A DNA stretch of 64,000 bases, from contig NZ_JACX01000008.1 of assembly GCF_000518085.1 (NCBI RefSeq), positions 1 to 64,000 of the forward strand, given 5' to 3'. This document shows positions 16,897-27,411 of this stretch, piece by piece. Source of the stretch: Bartonella grahamii ATCC 700132 (GTDB lineage: Bacteria > Pseudomonadota > Alphaproteobacteria > Rhizobiales > Rhizobiaceae). The stretch's first letter is position 1; each line of letters begins with the position of its first letter. Under the pieces are notes generated by a model. That model was not told where the DNA came from and did not search any database. It saw only the letters and a program-made list of their open reading frames with translations. The translations under genes and the position numbers were made by a program.

Positions 16897-18093
16897 TTAA
16901 GATATTTTTTTATAATTCATAATGAGATCACAGAAATGCTGAAAGAGGTAGTGGCTATCTTGTGGTCCAGGAGAAGCTTCGGGGTGATATTGAACAGAAA
17001 AAACTGGTTTTCCAATGATTCGAATACCACAGTTTGAACCATCAAAGAGAGAAATATGTGTTTCTTGAACATGTTGTGGTAAAGAGGCAGAATCTACGGC
17101 GAAACCGTGATTCATCGATACAATCTCAACTTTTCCAGTGTTGAGGTCTTTAACTGGGTGGTTGGCACCATGATGTCCTTGGTGCATTTTCACGGTTTTT
17201 GCACCAACCGTAAGAGCAAGAAGTTGGTGACCAAGACATATTCCAAAAATTGGTAAATTATGATCAATTAATGTTTTGATCGTTGGAACGGCATATTGAG
17301 CCGTAGCTGCGGGGTCCCCTGGTCCATTAGAAAGAAAAACGCCATCAGGGTTCATTGCTAGAATTTCTTTTGCAGTTGTGTGGGCAGGTACAACAGTAAT
17401 GCGTGCTTTTTGTGTTGCCATAAGGCGAAGAATATTGCGTTTAATACCATAGTTAATTGCAATGATATGAAGATTGTGCACATTGTTTGTACCGTATCCT
17501 TTATTCCAACTCCATGGTTTTTCATCCCATTGCATTGATGATTGAGATGTCACGTCTTTCGTAAGGTCAAGATTGACGAGACCGTGCCATTTTTGCGCAC
17601 GTTTCTTTAATGAAGGAATATCAAAAATTCCATTAGAATCATGTGCAATGACAGCATTTTGCGCACCTTTTTCACGAATAAGAATTGTGAGCGCACGTGT
17701 ATCAATACCACAAAGTGCAATAATTTTACGCGTTTTAAGCCATTGATGAAGATTTTCATTGGCACGATAATTTGAGGGATGTGTAATGTCTGCCTTGAAA
17801 ATAGCGCCAACAGCACCATGACAATTGAGAGGGGAGAGATCTTCAATATCTTCGCTATTTGCCCCTACATTTCCTATATGAGGAAAAGTAAAATTAACGA
17901 TTTGTTGTGTGTATGACGGGTCTGTGAGGATTTCTTCATAGCCTGTGATGGCGGTGTTAAAACACACTTCAGCTTCAGCAATACCTGTAGCACCTGCTCC
18001 TTTGCCTTCAATAACGGTTCCATCAGCTAAGACTAAGAGGGCTGTAGGTTTTTTGATACTCCAAGGGTGGCTGAGTGAAGTCGTTTGTATCAT
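16897..18093 (-). CDS. carA: Carbamoyl-phosphate synthase small subunit CarA
   Basis: About 398 residues. The N-terminal CPSase domain carries FNTAITGYEEILTDPSY. The C-terminal class I glutamine amidotransferase has VFLSNGPGDP, the nucleophile Cys in FGICLGHQLLAL, and His/Glu in VQYHPEASPGP. CarA splits glutamine and feeds ammonia to CarB for carbamoyl phosphate, used in arginine and pyrimidine synthesis. An extra ATG lies five codons upstream (18108). carB is not in the window. It is divergent from the YqeY gene. Confidence 0.96.
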   Translation of the reverse strand: MIQTTSLSHPWSIKKPTALLVLADGTVIEGKGAGATGIAEAEVCFNTAITGYEEILTDPSYTQQIVNFTFPHIGNVGANSEDIEDLSPLNCHGAVGAIFKADITHPSNYRANENLHQWLKTRKIIALCGIDTRALTILIREKGAQNAVIAHDSNGIFDIPSLKKRAQKWHGLVNLDLTKDVTSQSSMQWDEKPWSWNKGYGTNNVHNLHIIAINYGIKRNILRLMATQKARITVVPAHTTAKEILAMNPDGVFLSNGPGDPAATAQYAVPTIKTLIDHNLPIFGICLGHQLLALTVGAKTVKMHQGHHGANHPVKDLNTGKVEIVSMNHGFAVDSASLPQHVQETHISLFDGSNCGIRIIGKPVFSVQYHPEASPGPQDSHYLFQHFCDLIMNYKKIS

Positions 18094-18350
18094 AGTATGT
18101 ATCCACAATTTATTCTCTGAAAGGTATAATGATCAACTTTACACAAAAATCATACCTTTAACAGATGCTGTGTATATTATTCTGGTAATGTTTCGCTTGA
18201 AATAGGCAGTATAAGTACATTCCATGAAGAGGTAAAGTCTTGTTTTAGCTTTTCGAAGATCGAGTCCTTAATTATTTTTTTATCCTTCATTGCAAGATGG
18301 ATAAAGATTGGTTAAAAGGCTTTTTTTCTTGAACAAAATTGGATAAATTT

Positions 18351-18803
18351 ATGTTGCGTAACCAGATTGATGGGGCACTTAGGGCTGCTTTGAAAGCGCA
18401 AGATAGTGCGCGTCTTGCTACACTTCGTTTAATGAATGCTGCAGTTAGGGATCGTGATATTCTTTATTATGATCAAGGGAAGTTAGAAGTGGATGATCAG
18501 CAGATACAGTCTGTTTTCACTAAAATGCTTCAACAGCGTGAGGAATTGATGCGAGTCTATAAAGAGTCTGGTTGCCTAGAATTGGCAGAGAGAGGACAAG
18601 CAGAAATAGAAGTTATTCGTGAGTTTCTTCCTTATCAACTTAAGGAGATGGAAGTAGAACAGGTTCTCTGTGAAGCTTTAGCACAAACAAAAGCTGAAAA
18701 ATTACGCGATATCGGTAAGGTGATGGCATGGCTTAAGGAACGGTATGCGGGGCAAATGAATTTTTCTAAAGTGTGCAATAGTCTTCGTAAGAAATTGCAA
18801 TAG
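18351..18803 (+). CDS. GatB/YqeY domain protein
   Basis: 150 residues, helical. Landmarks are LRNQIDGALRAALKAQDSAR, LRLMNAAVRDRDI, FTKMLQQREELMRVYKESG and EFLPYQL, all typical of YqeY, which resembles the C-terminal domain of GatB. The family has tRNA-related proposed roles but no proven reaction. The ATG at 18351 is preferred over a TTG at 18339. In related genomes it sits between carA and dnaG, as here. Confidence 0.9.
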   Translation: MLRNQIDGALRAALKAQDSARLATLRLMNAAVRDRDILYYDQGKLEVDDQQIQSVFTKMLQQREELMRVYKESGCLELAERGQAEIEVIREFLPYQLKEMEVEQVLCEALAQTKAEKLRDIGKVMAWLKERYAGQMNFSKVCNSLRKKLQ

Positions 18804-19478
18804 ATCTTATTAATTCAAGGGGATTGGAAAATATTTTTTATTGTGCTTCGCCTTTGTAAGTCAGTAGGATGTTGATAAATATCATTTACCTTGTACATAT
18901 ATACTATTATCAAAAAATATTTTTTTAAAATAAACGAATCTTTTTTGGAGCTCATAGGGCAATAAAAACATCTTTTATGTATTATATTTTCTGTTTTTCA
19001 AAGCTGTTAGATCATTAACACAATAAAAAAATTATAGAGTCTCTACTTAAAAAAAATCTATTGTCTGCACTGTTAAAAATTTTAAAATAGGATGATTAAG
19101 CTAATTGATACAGATTTCCAATTTTGGGGAGTGTGTTGTTATCTTTTTTGCTGTTTCAAAGCATTTTTTTGATAAAGAGTTGCCGTATTTTTTAGAGTGG
19201 TGATTATTCGGTAAGAAATTTAAATGTAGATGATATTTATAATATGGTGCGTATCTTCTTAATTCAAGCGCTGGTTTTAATGATAAGAAAATCAGAACTT
19301 TAAAACGTTTTTTCTATAGAAGACATTATTAAGCTGAGTTGATGAAATGAAAAGATATTTTTAAAATAAGTCTTTGTTTGTAATGTGTTTTGAGCTGATT
19401 TTGAAATTCTTTTCTCTGCTTAAATCCCTTATAAGCTATATAAAATCTATAAATTATGCAGAATAAAATGAGTAACCT
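18804..19478. other. Spacer without a gene
   Basis: 0.7 kb, AT-rich, between the convergent YqeY and ubiC genes. No coding frame, fold or repeat was recognised. Confidence 0.55.
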
Positions 19479-19985
19479 CTATTTGTGGGGATACAGTGGT
19501 GAATCTGTTAAAAATAGTTCAGTTAGCAACAATGGCTTACCCGTTAACCGTAAACGGGAACGGCGTGCCCATAGCACACCTTGTTGACCAATATGAATGT
19601 AATCGCGGGTTAATTGGTCATGGTTAAATAAATAATGTCCTAGAGGTACAGTTCCCAAATGCATCAAGGCTTGATTGTGTAGGAGGGTTTCTTGTGGAAT
19701 TACAGTGCGTCCAAAAAGCCAAGGTTTATTATCTCCCATCAATATGATTTCGCGTAGCCAATAACGCGCACTTTCGGGGAGATGCTCTGCTTCGTCTGTT
19801 AATTTATCTCGCGTAATAAAACATTCGCGTTGTGGTTGAACTTGGAGGCAGGTACAATATTTTTTTAATCGAAGCGTCATTGAACCCGATTCCATGAGCC
19901 AATCGCGAATATTTTCTGGTATTGGAGGATTTTGATCAGAGAGCCACTTTAGAGGTGGTAAGATGGAATCTTCAAGATCAGACAT
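19479..19985 (-). CDS. ubiC: Chorismate pyruvate-lyase UbiC
   Basis: 168 residues, the usual UbiC length. Motifs follow the enterobacterial enzyme: [78 protein letters not shown] and [11 protein letters not shown]. The conserved Arg in REI, the Gly of LG and the Glu in LTELFL correspond to product-binding residues. UbiC removes pyruvate from chorismate to give 4-hydroxybenzoate for ubiquinone. GGAG lies 7 bases before the chosen ATG. No other ubi gene is adjacent. Confidence 0.9.
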   Translation of the reverse strand: MSDLEDSILPPLKWLSDQNPPIPENIRDWLMESGSMTLRLKKYCTCLQVQPQRECFITRDKLTDEAEHLPESARYWLREIILMGDNKPWLFGRTVIPQETLLHNQALMHLGTVPLGHYLFNHDQLTRDYIHIGQQGVLWARRSRLRLTGKPLLLTELFLTDSPLYPHK

Positions 19986-20829
19986 CATTTTACTCCACAT
20001 TTAAAGTCTTATTCCATATGTTATGTTGGACGAACTAAAATAAATAGCTCTATTGTAATACAAGGAGTATAAAAGCAGCAAGATTTTAACAGGAAGATAT
20101 CAAAGGTCTTTAAAAGAAGATATGCGGAAAATACATATTATAGGATCATTTTCATTAAAAAAGCAAAATAAGGTATTATGTTTTATTCAAGACGCTTTCA
20201 CACAATGCATTACGGAAATTTCTTTATCGCATGAGAGCAATGGGAAAAATGTTTTGTGCTTTAAAATTCGTTTGTAACGCATATAAAAAATCATCTATGT
20301 AAGATGATATAAAGAGGAAGCTTTAAGAGAAACAAAACTTTATTTTATACTTTGGAAAGTGAAGAGATATTCAAACCTTTTGAATTGAGATGTAAAGAAG
20401 ATCGTATTCTTTATAATAAATAATTTTATAGTAATACATATATTCTTGAAAACTTTAAAATAGATTATATTATTTAAATTGTAATAAATTACTTCGTATT
20501 ACAGAATGTGTAGTCATTTTATAATAAAGTTATATTCATATGTATTTATAGTATATCTACTTTAGATATTCTTTTATTTAACAGATTAGAAAAAATTTCT
20601 TTATCATTTTTTTCTTACCTTCTCTCTTTACTTCTTAAGAATGCAAAAGAGCTCTTCGATTTTTTCGGTAAAAAGGGTATTGTTGATGAAGTGTATAGGC
20701 GTTAAGTGCTGTGCGGTAGAATCTTTAATCATCGTTAGTGATTTTTGTAACCTTATGGATTGTTATTACAGTGAGATGAGCTAGATTTGCGCACACGGTA
20801 CAAAAATAAGTTCGTATTTCGTTAAAATA
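19986..20829. other. Spacer without a gene
   Basis: 0.85 kb, strongly AT-rich. No open frame of note or RNA gene was recognised; the folded segment that follows is listed separately. Confidence 0.5.
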
Positions 20830-21033
20830 ACGCAACATATCTCTCCTGATATGCGTAAGTTTATATAGGTATGAAAGGGTGCGTTATAAAGGTTTTTACT
20901 GCATTTCGTTTTAAAATACGACGATGGTGTATGCCCAAAATCGCAGATTAAGCATCTCACCATCATATCAAAACTGGTAACAACGAGTTACAGGGAAATA
21001 TTTCAAACTTTTCTAGTTGTTTCCCAGTTTTTT
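20830..21033 (+). ncRNA. Possible structured RNA or 3' untranslated region
   Basis: Three hairpins in a row on the plus strand. CATATC / GATATG (20836-20853) has loop TCTCCT. GATGGTG-TGC / GCA-CACCATC spans 20923-20964. A long stem at 20972-21029 ends in a T6 run. No protein gene on the plus strand leads into it. The loop TCTCCT resembles anti-Shine-Dalgarno loops. The last hairpin may instead just end the glsB-type gene on the minus strand. Confidence 0.3.
20972..21033. terminator. Terminator-like hairpin downstream of the GlsB-type gene
   Basis: AACTGG...CAAC pairs with GTTG...CCAGTT, with T6 on the plus strand and T4 on the minus strand. It lies 41 bp past the stop of the minus-strand GlsB-type gene. 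Confidence 0.5.
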
Positions 21034-21069
21034 ATTGAATCCCTAAAAAGGTGTAAAAAAATAAATGCT

Positions 21070-21321
21070 CTATGATCGAATTTTTTGTCCTATCCATATA
21101 AGAATACAGGCTCCTATAAAACCTGAAATAAGATAGCCAAGCCAACCAGCAAAACTTACACCTAAAAGACTAAAAAGAAAGCTTGCTAGCGCAGCGCCAA
21201 TGATCCCTAAGATGATATTTAACAATATTCCTGTTTGGCTTTTCATAATATACTGTGCAGCCCAACCTGCAATCCCGCCGATAATAATAGCTGCAATCCA
21301 ACCGATGTTTGCATCTTCCAT
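21070..21321 (-). CDS. GlsB/YeaQ/YmgE-family small membrane protein
   Basis: 83 residues with three hydrophobic segments rich in Gly. GWIAAIIIGGIAGWAAQYIM and the central LLNIILGIIGAALASFLF are diagnostic of the 'transglycosylase-associated' family. Despite the name no enzyme activity is known; members are often stress-induced. A strong SD (GGAGGG) is just upstream of the ATG. It is a single gene. Confidence 0.9.
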   Translation of the reverse strand: MEDANIGWIAAIIIGGIAGWAAQYIMKSQTGILLNIILGIIGAALASFLFSLLGVSFAGWLGYLISGFIGACILIWIGQKIRS

Positions 21322-22183
21322 GATACCCTCCTTTGCCTGAACTTAAACTGTAACTAGAGTAAACTTTATAAAAATCAAGATTTATCCCTTTTTTATCCAG
21401 TGGAAAGGATATTTCTGTTAGAAATTTTACTTATTATTTTCCTTTATATTAAAATAATACTTACATTTATATCATAATAATACTTAACAAGTATAAATAT
21501 ATAACACATTTTAATTTATAAATAAATTAATTAGTTGAGAAAATATGAATAAAAGAAGAAAATATTAGTTAAAATGCTTTAAGAAGTCATAAAGTTTATT
21601 TATAAGCTTTTTTAATCTCTCTCTTAAGTTTAAAAAAACAATTGTGATTAAAGCAATAAGTAAAATGGATATTTAAAAGTTTGGAGCTTGCCAATTGATA
21701 TCAATGATGTTTGAAATGAAATTAAAACTGTTGTGTTGACACGTTATAGAATGGCTGCATAGGTTGAGCCTCTACCAATCTTGATATAAATGTTGCATTT
21801 TTGTGGAGTTTTGCATTCCTTATAGAGTATTTCTGTTTTTGCTGCTACTGTGGGGCAATTCCTTTTTACAAGGCGAGTTTAGGTTGGAACCATTATACTC
21901 TTGACTTTCTCTTTATGTGTTTAACAGTCTTGGCTTTGAGATGATTAGGCATTTTTACGTCTTTCTTCAAGAGTTCTATTCTACATGCTGCTTTGTTTAT
22001 AATGTGCAAGCAAATGACTTTGAGTAATTCATCATGAATAGATTTTAAATGAAAGAAATTTACGATGAAGAAAGCTCATTTAAATTGTCAAATAACAAAA
22101 TATTTTAATTAAATCAATATCTTGATCATATTCAAAATTGAGTAATCGATATGATGTATTTCTTATTCAAGTTATTTAAAAGT
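21322..22183. other. Spacer holding a dispersed-repeat copy
   Basis: 0.86 kb without genes. The part from about 21890 to 22105 belongs to a degenerate repeat family also found in the spacers near 38.9, 42.5, 45.1 and 47.3 kb. Confidence 0.5.
21890..22105 (+). repeat. Degenerate dispersed repeat, copy 1
   Basis: Best-conserved stretch: CATGAATAGATTTTAAATGA, then AAGAAATTTACGATG. It matches the copy at 42465-42705 but ends earlier. This copy is the most diverged on the plus strand. Confidence 0.4.
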
Positions 22184-23875
22184 TTAAGGTTTTTCTGTTT
22201 GTTCTTCAGCAGGGTTGCGTAGGCGAGAACTTTGAAGAAGTCCCTGTTCTTCTAAAATGGGGTAGATCATTGAGGTCAAAAGAGAGTTGATTTGTTTGAG
22301 GTCGCGGACAGTGTCGAGATGAAGACTGGATGATTCTACATTTTTGAGATCCCCTTCACGCAAACGTTTAAAATGTTTTAAACTCATCTCCTTTTCTAAG
22401 TTTCGTAGTTGATCTTTTTTTTGTACCAATAGGTGTGCAGTGTGTGTATCACGTGAGACGAGAACGTTAAATGCTATGTGCGCGTTGGCTAGTACAATGG
22501 CGTGGAAACGAAGGAGATCATTCCAGCCCTCACTGCTGAACTGTAAACCTTTTTGTTGTTTCTTTTTAACCAGCATCAGCATATTATGAATAATGATATC
22601 GCCTGCTTGGTCTAATTTTATACAGGCGCCTAGAAGTTCTTGCGTTTGAAGAGCTTCTTCGTCAGATAATTTTTGTCCCGCTAATCGTGCAAGATAAAGT
22701 TTGATGGCGATATGTTTTTTGTCCAATATGGTGTTGAGTTGGTTGAGTTCACGAATAATATTGGGATCAGGATTTTCATAAAGTCCCATGATTTTTTCTA
22801 GCATGATGTCTACAAGATCACAAATATGAATGACTTCACGCATGACATTTGAGAGAGCGAGAGAGGGGCGTTCAAGCACACTGTCATCAAGAGCTGTTTG
22901 ATCCGATAAATTGAGCGTTTTGTCGGCTTGCGTTTTTTTTGCACTTATATGAACAATTTGAGTGGTTAATTTTAAAACCCATTTTGAAAGCGGTATTCCA
23001 GCAAGGAGAATGAAAACATTAAAAATAATGTGGGCGTTGATCACTTGAGTAGGGGCGTTATTGCCAAGCCATGTGATGGGAGGGCGAAAGGAGATAAATA
23101 AGATAAGTACAAGGATTGAACCGGCCCCACGCATGAGTAAATTTCCTAAGGGAACGAGGCGGGTATTAGGAGAGGCGTTGCGCGTTAAAAGTGGAGCTAT
23201 AAGAGAAGAGCCAAAGTTGACACCAAGAACCATGACAACACAGAGTTGTGTATGGATAAGATCGTAGTTGGCAAAATTGACCAGCAAAATGATTCCTGCA
23301 ATGGATGAATGTAAGAGGTAGGTTAAGCCAGCCGCCAACAAAAAAGTGGAAACAGGATCGGTTGAAAGATAACGAATGATGCTAGGCAAAATTTCGCTTT
23401 CACGTAAAGGTTCTGTCGCTGTACTTATCATCTCTAAAGATAAAATTAACAGAGCAATACCGATGATAATACGTCCTATTTGACGCCACTCACGTTTTTC
23501 TGTTGTCATGAAGATACAAGTGCCAATTAAAAGACAAAGGGGCACAACAAGTGTGAGATCATAGGTGAGAATTTTAACAACGATTGCTGATCCTAATTCT
23601 CCTCCGCGTACAGCCATAAGTCCCGCTACTCCAGAGACAAAACCAGATTCAACGAAAGAACCAACAAGGAGCGTTATTGCTGTAGAGCTTTGTAAAATCA
23701 TTGCTGTAAAAAGCCCAAAACTTACCGCAAACAATGGTTTTGAAATGACGTGGCACATTTTATATTTAAGTCTGTCACCATAGGCGCGTTCAATTCCTGT
23801 GCGCACCATGCGTGTGGCCCAGAGAAGTAAAGAAATAGCGCCGGCAAGATGAAGGAGTACCAATGAACCATTCAT
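22184..23875 (-). CDS. Na/Pi-cotransporter family protein with PhoU-like tail
   Basis: 563 residues. About eight or nine membrane segments fill residues 1-310. They include the paired signature motifs LQSSTAITLLVGS near residue 61 and LLHSSIAGIILLV near 187, typical of NptA/YjbB transporters. The C-terminal 220 residues are helical and PhoU-like (LNTILDKKHIAIKLYLARLAG). The YjbB branch is linked to phosphate export. It lies 70 bp upstream of nothing on its own strand; the MscS gene precedes it and they may be co-transcribed. Confidence 0.88.
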   Translation of the reverse strand: MNGSLVLLHLAGAISLLLWATRMVRTGIERAYGDRLKYKMCHVISKPLFAVSFGLFTAMILQSSTAITLLVGSFVESGFVSGVAGLMAVRGGELGSAIVVKILTYDLTLVVPLCLLIGTCIFMTTEKREWRQIGRIIIGIALLILSLEMISTATEPLRESEILPSIIRYLSTDPVSTFLLAAGLTYLLHSSIAGIILLVNFANYDLIHTQLCVVMVLGVNFGSSLIAPLLTRNASPNTRLVPLGNLLMRGAGSILVLILFISFRPPITWLGNNAPTQVINAHIIFNVFILLAGIPLSKWVLKLTTQIVHISAKKTQADKTLNLSDQTALDDSVLERPSLALSNVMREVIHICDLVDIMLEKIMGLYENPDPNIIRELNQLNTILDKKHIAIKLYLARLAGQKLSDEEALQTQELLGACIKLDQAGDIIIHNMLMLVKKKQQKGLQFSSEGWNDLLRFHAIVLANAHIAFNVLVSRDTHTAHLLVQKKDQLRNLEKEMSLKHFKRLREGDLKNVESSSLHLDTVRDLKQINSLLTSMIYPILEEQGLLQSSRLRNPAEEQTEKP

Positions 23876-23945
23876 GATACTTTATTCTTTCTCTGTTGTT
23901 ATGAGTATGTTTGCCTCAAAATTGATAAATTAAAGTTTATCGTTT

Positions 23946-25178
23946 TTATTTCGTTTTTGCTTTTAATACTTGATTAAAATCATAACCGCTTGGATTTTGA
24001 AAAACCTTTAGACCAAAACAGGGAAGAATGGAATAAAGGTGATCAAAAATATCACCTTGAATTTGTTCGTAGTCTATCCAAACGGTGGTGTTCGTAAAGC
24101 AATAAATTTCCAATGGTAAACCATTTTCTGTAGGAGGTAATTGCCGTGCCATAAAGGTCATATTAGGGTTGATGTTTATATGTTGTTGTAGATAAGCAAA
24201 AACATAAGCACGAAAAGTTCCAATGTTGGTTAAACGGCGCGTATTGGCTAAGACATCATGATTTTTATCTAATTGAGCGTTCCATTGGTCAATTTCTGCT
24301 AATTTTTGCGTGAAATAATTTTCTAATAAATTAAATCGGGAAAGATATTTTTGTTCTTCTTCTGTGAGAAAATGGATACTTGATTGATCAATAAAAAGGG
24401 AGCGTTTGATGCGTCTTCCACCCGATTCTTGCATTCCACGCCAATTTTTAAAAGGGTCGGTCACAAGTTTACGGATAGGAACTGAGGTGATGGTGTTGTC
24501 GAAATTTTGAACTTTAACAGTATGCAGGGCAATTTCAATAACATCACCATCGGCACCGAGATTGGGAATTTCAATCCAATCACCAACGCGAACCATGTCA
24601 GTGGATGAAATTTGAATACCGGCAACGAGAGAAAGAAGCGTATCTTGAAAAATTAACATGAGAACCGCGGCCATTGCACCAAGACCGGAGAAAAGAATAA
24701 GAGGGGAGCGGTCAATCAATGTAGCGACCATTAAAACTGTCGCAACAGCAAAAAGTGCAATTTTAGCAATTTGAATATAACCTTTTATTGGTTTTAACCG
24801 TGCTGTTGGTCGTTGTTCGTAGAGGATGTTAATGACATTCAGACAGGCAGAAATTGTCAGAACAACAAAAAAGATAATGAAGGCGTTAGCAACATTACCG
24901 ATGACAGTACTGAATGCATTGGGCAATGTTGGTATAAAATTAACACCAACCGAAATAATAAAGGCTGAAATGATATCCGCTATGTATTGAATAGCATTAT
25001 TAATATCGATCGTTGTATTTTTGGGGAGAAAAGAAGAGAGTTTTTTGGCTCCGTGAATAAGTAATTTTCTTCCTAGAAAGTTGACTAAAAGGGCAAATAT
25101 AGTAAGAATAATAAGCCAAGAAATAGCCTCTAACCACGGATGTTGAACAATAAATTCGATCACTTTTCCACTCTCCAT
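23946..25178 (-). CDS. MscS-family mechanosensitive channel, YbdG/MscM-like
   Basis: 410 residues. Several N-terminal membrane segments are followed by the pore helix and beta domain FQDTLLSLVAGIQISSTDMVRVGDWIEI, the MscS hallmark near residue 180. GDVIEIALHTVKVQNFDNTI then leads to the C-terminal part. Length and the insertion after the beta domain match YbdG. It should open under membrane tension to release solutes. It is divergent from dnaG and 70 bp ahead of the phosphate transporter gene. Confidence 0.88.
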   Translation of the reverse strand: MESGKVIEFIVQHPWLEAISWLIILTIFALLVNFLGRKLLIHGAKKLSSFLPKNTTIDINNAIQYIADIISAFIISVGVNFIPTLPNAFSTVIGNVANAFIIFFVVLTISACLNVINILYEQRPTARLKPIKGYIQIAKIALFAVATVLMVATLIDRSPLILFSGLGAMAAVLMLIFQDTLLSLVAGIQISSTDMVRVGDWIEIPNLGADGDVIEIALHTVKVQNFDNTITSVPIRKLVTDPFKNWRGMQESGGRRIKRSLFIDQSSIHFLTEEEQKYLSRFNLLENYFTQKLAEIDQWNAQLDKNHDVLANTRRLTNIGTFRAYVFAYLQQHININPNMTFMARQLPPTENGLPLEIYCFTNTTVWIDYEQIQGDIFDHLYSILPCFGLKVFQNPSGYDFNQVLKAKTK

Positions 25179-25298
25179 TTCTAAAATTATATGCAGTTAA
25201 GAGTTTAAAATTTTACAACTACTTAAGAGGAAGTATTGGAATTATGCTCTAAAGTCGTTAAATATGCAAAAAAGAATTTTCAAACTCTGTGAGAGATA

Positions 25299-27236
25299 AT
25301 GCGTTTCCCGCCCGATTTCCTTAATGAACTGCGTACTAGACTCCCAATTTCAACAGTGATTGGTCAACGGGTGGATTTTGATCCTCGAAAAAGTAAGCCT
25401 TCACGGGGAGACTTTTGGTGTTGTTGTCCATTTCATGGTGAAAAAACGCCAAGTTTTCATTGTGATGATCATAAAGGGCGCTATTATTGTTTTGGTTGTG
25501 GTGTAAGTGGAGATATTTTTACCTTTTTGTGTGAGCTTGATGGATTGCACTTTTCAGAAAGTGTAGAGCGTTTGGCTGATTTTGCGGGAATGAAACTCCC
25601 TATTTTGGATTCACAAAGTCATAAACGTCAACTGGAAAAAGCTGAGCTTTATGATGTGATGAAAATTGCTACAGATTTTTTTCAATATAATTTACGCGAT
25701 AAAGGAGGTGTGCAAGCACGTCGTTATTTGGATGCACGTGGTGTGACACCAGAGCTCGTAGAGCGTTTCCGCATTGGTTTTGCACCGGTAAGGCGTACAG
25801 CTTTGAAAGAAGCTTTGAGTGCACGGGGCATTTCAATAAAGCAAATGGAAGAATGTGGACTTCTCACAGTGCGTGAGGGGAGTGCGGATTCTTATGACCG
25901 ATTTAGAAATCGCATTATGTTTCCTATCGAAGATTTGCGCGGACGTGTGGTGGCTTTCGGAGGGCGTGCATTAGAGAAAGAGACACGAGCAAAATATCTC
26001 AATAGCCCTGAAACAGTGCTGTTTCATAAAGGAAATATACTTTATAACGCGGTAGCAGCTCGCAAAAACAGTCGCTTTGTTGGCGATGAAAAAAATCATT
26101 CACTCCTTGTTGTTGAGGGGTATATGGATGTTATTGCATTGACTAAAGCTGGTTTTGAAGGAGTTGTAGCGCCCTTAGGGACAGCATTAACGGAAGCGCA
26201 AATTGAGCTTTTATGGCAGATGGGGAAGGAGCCCATTTTGTGTTTTGATGGTGATGATGCTGGTTTAAACGCTGCTTTTCGTGTTGCTGATCGTGTGTTG
26301 CCTCTTTTAAAGGCTGGGGTTTGTGTACGCTTTGTTTTGTTGCCACAAGGAAAAGATCCTGATGAAATTGTTTGTGCTGGTGGAGCACAACTTTTTTCTT
26401 CTTTTTTGCAAAAAGCAATTCCTTTGAGTGAGCTTTTATGGTGGCGAGCTACCTATGGAAAGCATTTTGAAACTCCAGAGACACGAGCAGCGCTAGAAAA
26501 ACAACTAAAACAACAAATTTTTACGATTAAGGATGAAGATGTCCGTCGTTATTATTTGCAAGATGTAAAAAAACGCCTTTTTGATTTTTTTCGTCCCTCT
26601 TTTTCGAAAAAAAAGGGAGAAGGGCGATATGATCAATCTTCATCAAATAGGATCTTTAAAGATCAATCCTTTTCTTTGTTAGCAAATTCTGAAATAGTAC
26701 GAAATTCTTCGCAATCTATTCCTTTGCGAGAAGCAGTGATTTTACTCACTTTAGCTTACTATCCTGAGTTGTGGTATGAAAATTTTGAAATTCTTTCTGA
26801 GTTAGAATTAAAAAATACTCAATTGATGTGCTTTCATCAAGCTATGTTGGAAATTCTTGGGAATCAACAGCTTCATGATAAGGAGACGATGATTGCGCTC
26901 TTAGAAAAAAGAGGGCAAAAGGCTCTGTTAGAGCGTATGAAACATCTTGTGCAAAATATTGGTATGCGTATTATCTTTGGTAGAGCTTCTATAGAGGATG
27001 CACGTGCGATATTAAAACAAGCTGTCTACTTGCATCTTCAAGAACACCACCTACATAAGAGATTACAGGATATTAAAGAGCAACTTGTAGAAAATCCTAA
27101 GAGTGAGGTTTTTGATCTGCTTCGTGAGGTAAAAAATGAGCTGGAGCAGATGCAGGCAACAGAAGCGTTAATTGAAGGGTTTGGAAGTTGGTTGGATGAA
27201 AAAATAGACGGGAATACACAAGATACGATAAAATGA
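25299..27236 (+). CDS. dnaG: DNA primase DnaG
   Basis: 645 residues. The CHC2 zinc ribbon CCPFHGEKTPSFHC ... YYCFGCG is at about residues 41-66. The catalytic core includes RFRNRIMFPI and GRVVAFGGRAL. The TOPRIM glutamate is in LLVVEGYMDVIAL near residue 272 and the metal aspartates in CFDGDDAGL near 315. The C-terminal helicase-binding part is less conserved. It makes RNA primers for replication and is upstream of rpoD in the classic dnaG-rpoD arrangement, but a terminator separates them here. Confidence 0.97.
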   Translation: MRFPPDFLNELRTRLPISTVIGQRVDFDPRKSKPSRGDFWCCCPFHGEKTPSFHCDDHKGRYYCFGCGVSGDIFTFLCELDGLHFSESVERLADFAGMKLPILDSQSHKRQLEKAELYDVMKIATDFFQYNLRDKGGVQARRYLDARGVTPELVERFRIGFAPVRRTALKEALSARGISIKQMEECGLLTVREGSADSYDRFRNRIMFPIEDLRGRVVAFGGRALEKETRAKYLNSPETVLFHKGNILYNAVAARKNSRFVGDEKNHSLLVVEGYMDVIALTKAGFEGVVAPLGTALTEAQIELLWQMGKEPILCFDGDDAGLNAAFRVADRVLPLLKAGVCVRFVLLPQGKDPDEIVCAGGAQLFSSFLQKAIPLSELLWWRATYGKHFETPETRAALEKQLKQQIFTIKDEDVRRYYLQDVKKRLFDFFRPSFSKKKGEGRYDQSSSNRIFKDQSFSLLANSEIVRNSSQSIPLREAVILLTLAYYPELWYENFEILSELELKNTQLMCFHQAMLEILGNQQLHDKETMIALLEKRGQKALLERMKHLVQNIGMRIIFGRASIEDARAILKQAVYLHLQEHHLHKRLQDIKEQLVENPKSEVFDLLREVKNELEQMQATEALIEGFGSWLDEKIDGNTQDTIK

Positions 27237-27317
27237 TTCGCTTTTTTAATGCGAATCAGTCACTTAAATTTTAGACGAGGAAGTTTATGGGAGTGACATT
27301 TTCATAAAGATGGCAAT

Positions 27318-27357
27318 TAAATTTTAGGAAAAGCGGGTAAATTTTAGGAAAAGCGGG
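27318..27357. repeat. Perfect two-copy 20 bp tandem repeat
   Basis: The unit TAAATTTTAGGAAAAGCGGG occurs twice without mismatch. A partial copy (TTAAATTTTAG) sits at about 27264. It lies in the dnaG-rpoD spacer. Confidence 0.9.
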
Positions 27358-27411
27358 AAATTGGTTCTTACGATAGGGTACAGAGATTATCTCAGAAGGG
27401 CTGAGAGGTGT

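Noticed and set aside
20781-20966. 61-codon minus-strand frame with several Cys
   Set aside because: Overlaps the hairpin region, has no SD or homologue recognised, and better fits structured non-coding DNA.
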